Positions 63,620 to 64,000 of a stretch of DNA of 64,000 nt are shown here, one piece after another. Location: NCBI RefSeq assembly GCF_002197685.1, contig NZ_NBBI01000004.1:248001-312000 (forward strand), in the 5' to 3' direction. Position numbers and translations under genes: made by a program. Under the pieces are notes generated by a model, which was given only the letters and a program-made list of their open reading frames with translations, was not told the DNA's origin and did not search any database. Within the stretch, counting starts at the first letter, position 1, and the number at the start of each line of letters is the position of its first letter. The stretch comes from Sphingomonas dokdonensis (GTDB taxonomy: Bacteria > Pseudomonadota > Alphaproteobacteria > Sphingomonadales > Sphingomonadaceae).

Positions 63620-64000
63620 GTGGAATATGAGATGATCTCGGTCGAGCGCCGGGGCGAAGTCGATTGGGTGACGATGAACCGCCCGCACGTCCTGAACGCG
63701 CTGAACGACCGCCACGTCGAGGAACTGAGCCATTATTTCGGCGCGCTGCACAAGGATCGCGACTGCCGCGTCGTGGTGCTGAAGGGCGCCGGCCGTGCCT
63801 ATTGCGCCGGGCTCGACCTGCAGGAGGGCGGCCGCGCCGAATTCGACACGATCGATCGCCTCGCCCACCAGCGCTCGATCGCCGAGATCGTGATGAAGAT
63901 GCGCTATTGCCCGCAACCGATCATCAGCCTTGTCCACGGCCCGGCCTGCGGCGGCGGCTTCGCGATGGCACTGGCGTCGGACATCCGCATCGCCGGCGAA
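63620..64000 (+). CDS. Enoyl-CoA hydratase/isomerase, 5' part
   Basis: At least 127 aa, running off the window end. Start GTG 63620 with AAGGGGAG 8 bases upstream, reading VEYEMISVERRGEVDWVTMN, then NRPHVLNALNDRH, the crotonase oxyanion-hole segments GAGRAYCAGLDLQ and GPACGGGFAMALASD. Whether the two catalytic Glu of hydratases are present cannot be judged from the visible part: the segment after GGGF, where the second would lie, is cut off. Divergent from the SDR gene and probably in the same pathway. Confidence 0.9.
   Translation, partial: MEYEMISVERRGEVDWVTMNRPHVLNALNDRHVEELSHYFGALHKDRDCRVVVLKGAGRAYCAGLDLQEGGRAEFDTIDRLAHQRSIAEIVMKMRYCPQPIISLVHGPACGGGFAMALASDIRIAGE

Noticed and set aside
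61635..63635. 666-codon plus-strand open frame opposite ACAD and SDR genes
   Set aside because: Complementary to two well-supported genes, low complexity in Arg/His, no recognisable domain.

Overview
The window looks like a chromosomal segment of a GC-rich alphaproteobacterium of the Sphingomonas group. The basis is inference from gene content: a CP4-like class II EPSP synthase, a FYDLN-acid zinc-ribbon protein, rpsA followed by ihfB, a bo3 quinol oxidase, a sphingan-type Wza/PCP/BY-kinase trio, a large TonB-dependent receptor, and a ppx-rlmE pair. Coding is dense, with many 4-base ATGA overlaps, and long antisense open frames are common as an effect of base composition.

Layout. 1-2189: cyoB (3' part outside the window) and cyoA, minus strand. 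2656-5655: polysaccharide export operon wza-PCP-kinase (minus), divergent from a secreted beta-helix/RTX protein and a CHAP protein (5987-8733). 8755-15000: housekeeping and metabolic genes (trmB, PAP2, hotdog thioesterase, proS, DMT transporter, DUF885 metallopeptidase). 15106-17667: a GAF-PAS-PAS-GGDEF-EAL protein, then a broken DJ-1/PfpI gene and tRNA-Ala. 18647-24435: FYDLN protein, aroA-abhydrolase-cmk, rpsA, a strong terminator, ihfB. 24483-29264: tRNA-Leu, a solute-binding protein abutting it, DUF4112, anmK, rimO, tRNA-Met. 29328-34092: kup and a 2H phosphoesterase, DUF3072, and a partial cytochrome c maturation operon (ccmC-D-E-ccmI-like). 34191-35337: Leu/Glu-type dehydrogenase and tRNA-His. 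35467-46623: a complete structural type II secretion operon gspC-D-E-F-G-H-I-J-K-L-M-N on the minus strand. 46854-51390: TonB-dependent receptor and a cysteine-rich beta-helix lipoprotein. 51563-56265: phospholipase-D protein, rpoZ, a small decayed patch with a DUF1493-like pseudogene, rlmE, ppx/gppA, tRNA-Gln. 56398-59741: EF-hand protein, tgt, small and unknown membrane proteins. 60277-64000: fatty-acyl or steroid-type beta-oxidation genes (two acyl-CoA dehydrogenases, SDR, enoyl-CoA hydratase), with two palindromic intergenic repeats.

Most interesting signal. The promoter regions of the gsp operon and of the lipoprotein/TonB-receptor operon share one architecture: a PhoB-box-like 7-mer CTGTMAC followed exactly 10 nt later by TAGCG. 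Upstream of the lipoprotein the 7-mer recurs in strict 11-bp register. Together with the Caulobacter precedent of a phosphate-starvation lipoprotein secreted by a T2SS, this suggests one phosphate-responsive module made of a secretion machine, its surface lipoprotein substrate and an outer-membrane receptor. Other items of note are a BY-kinase-like ATPase whose Walker A lysine is cysteine, a missing ccmF/G/H block, two multi-lesion pseudogenes, and a palindromic operator candidate between the divergent SDR and enoyl-CoA hydratase genes.
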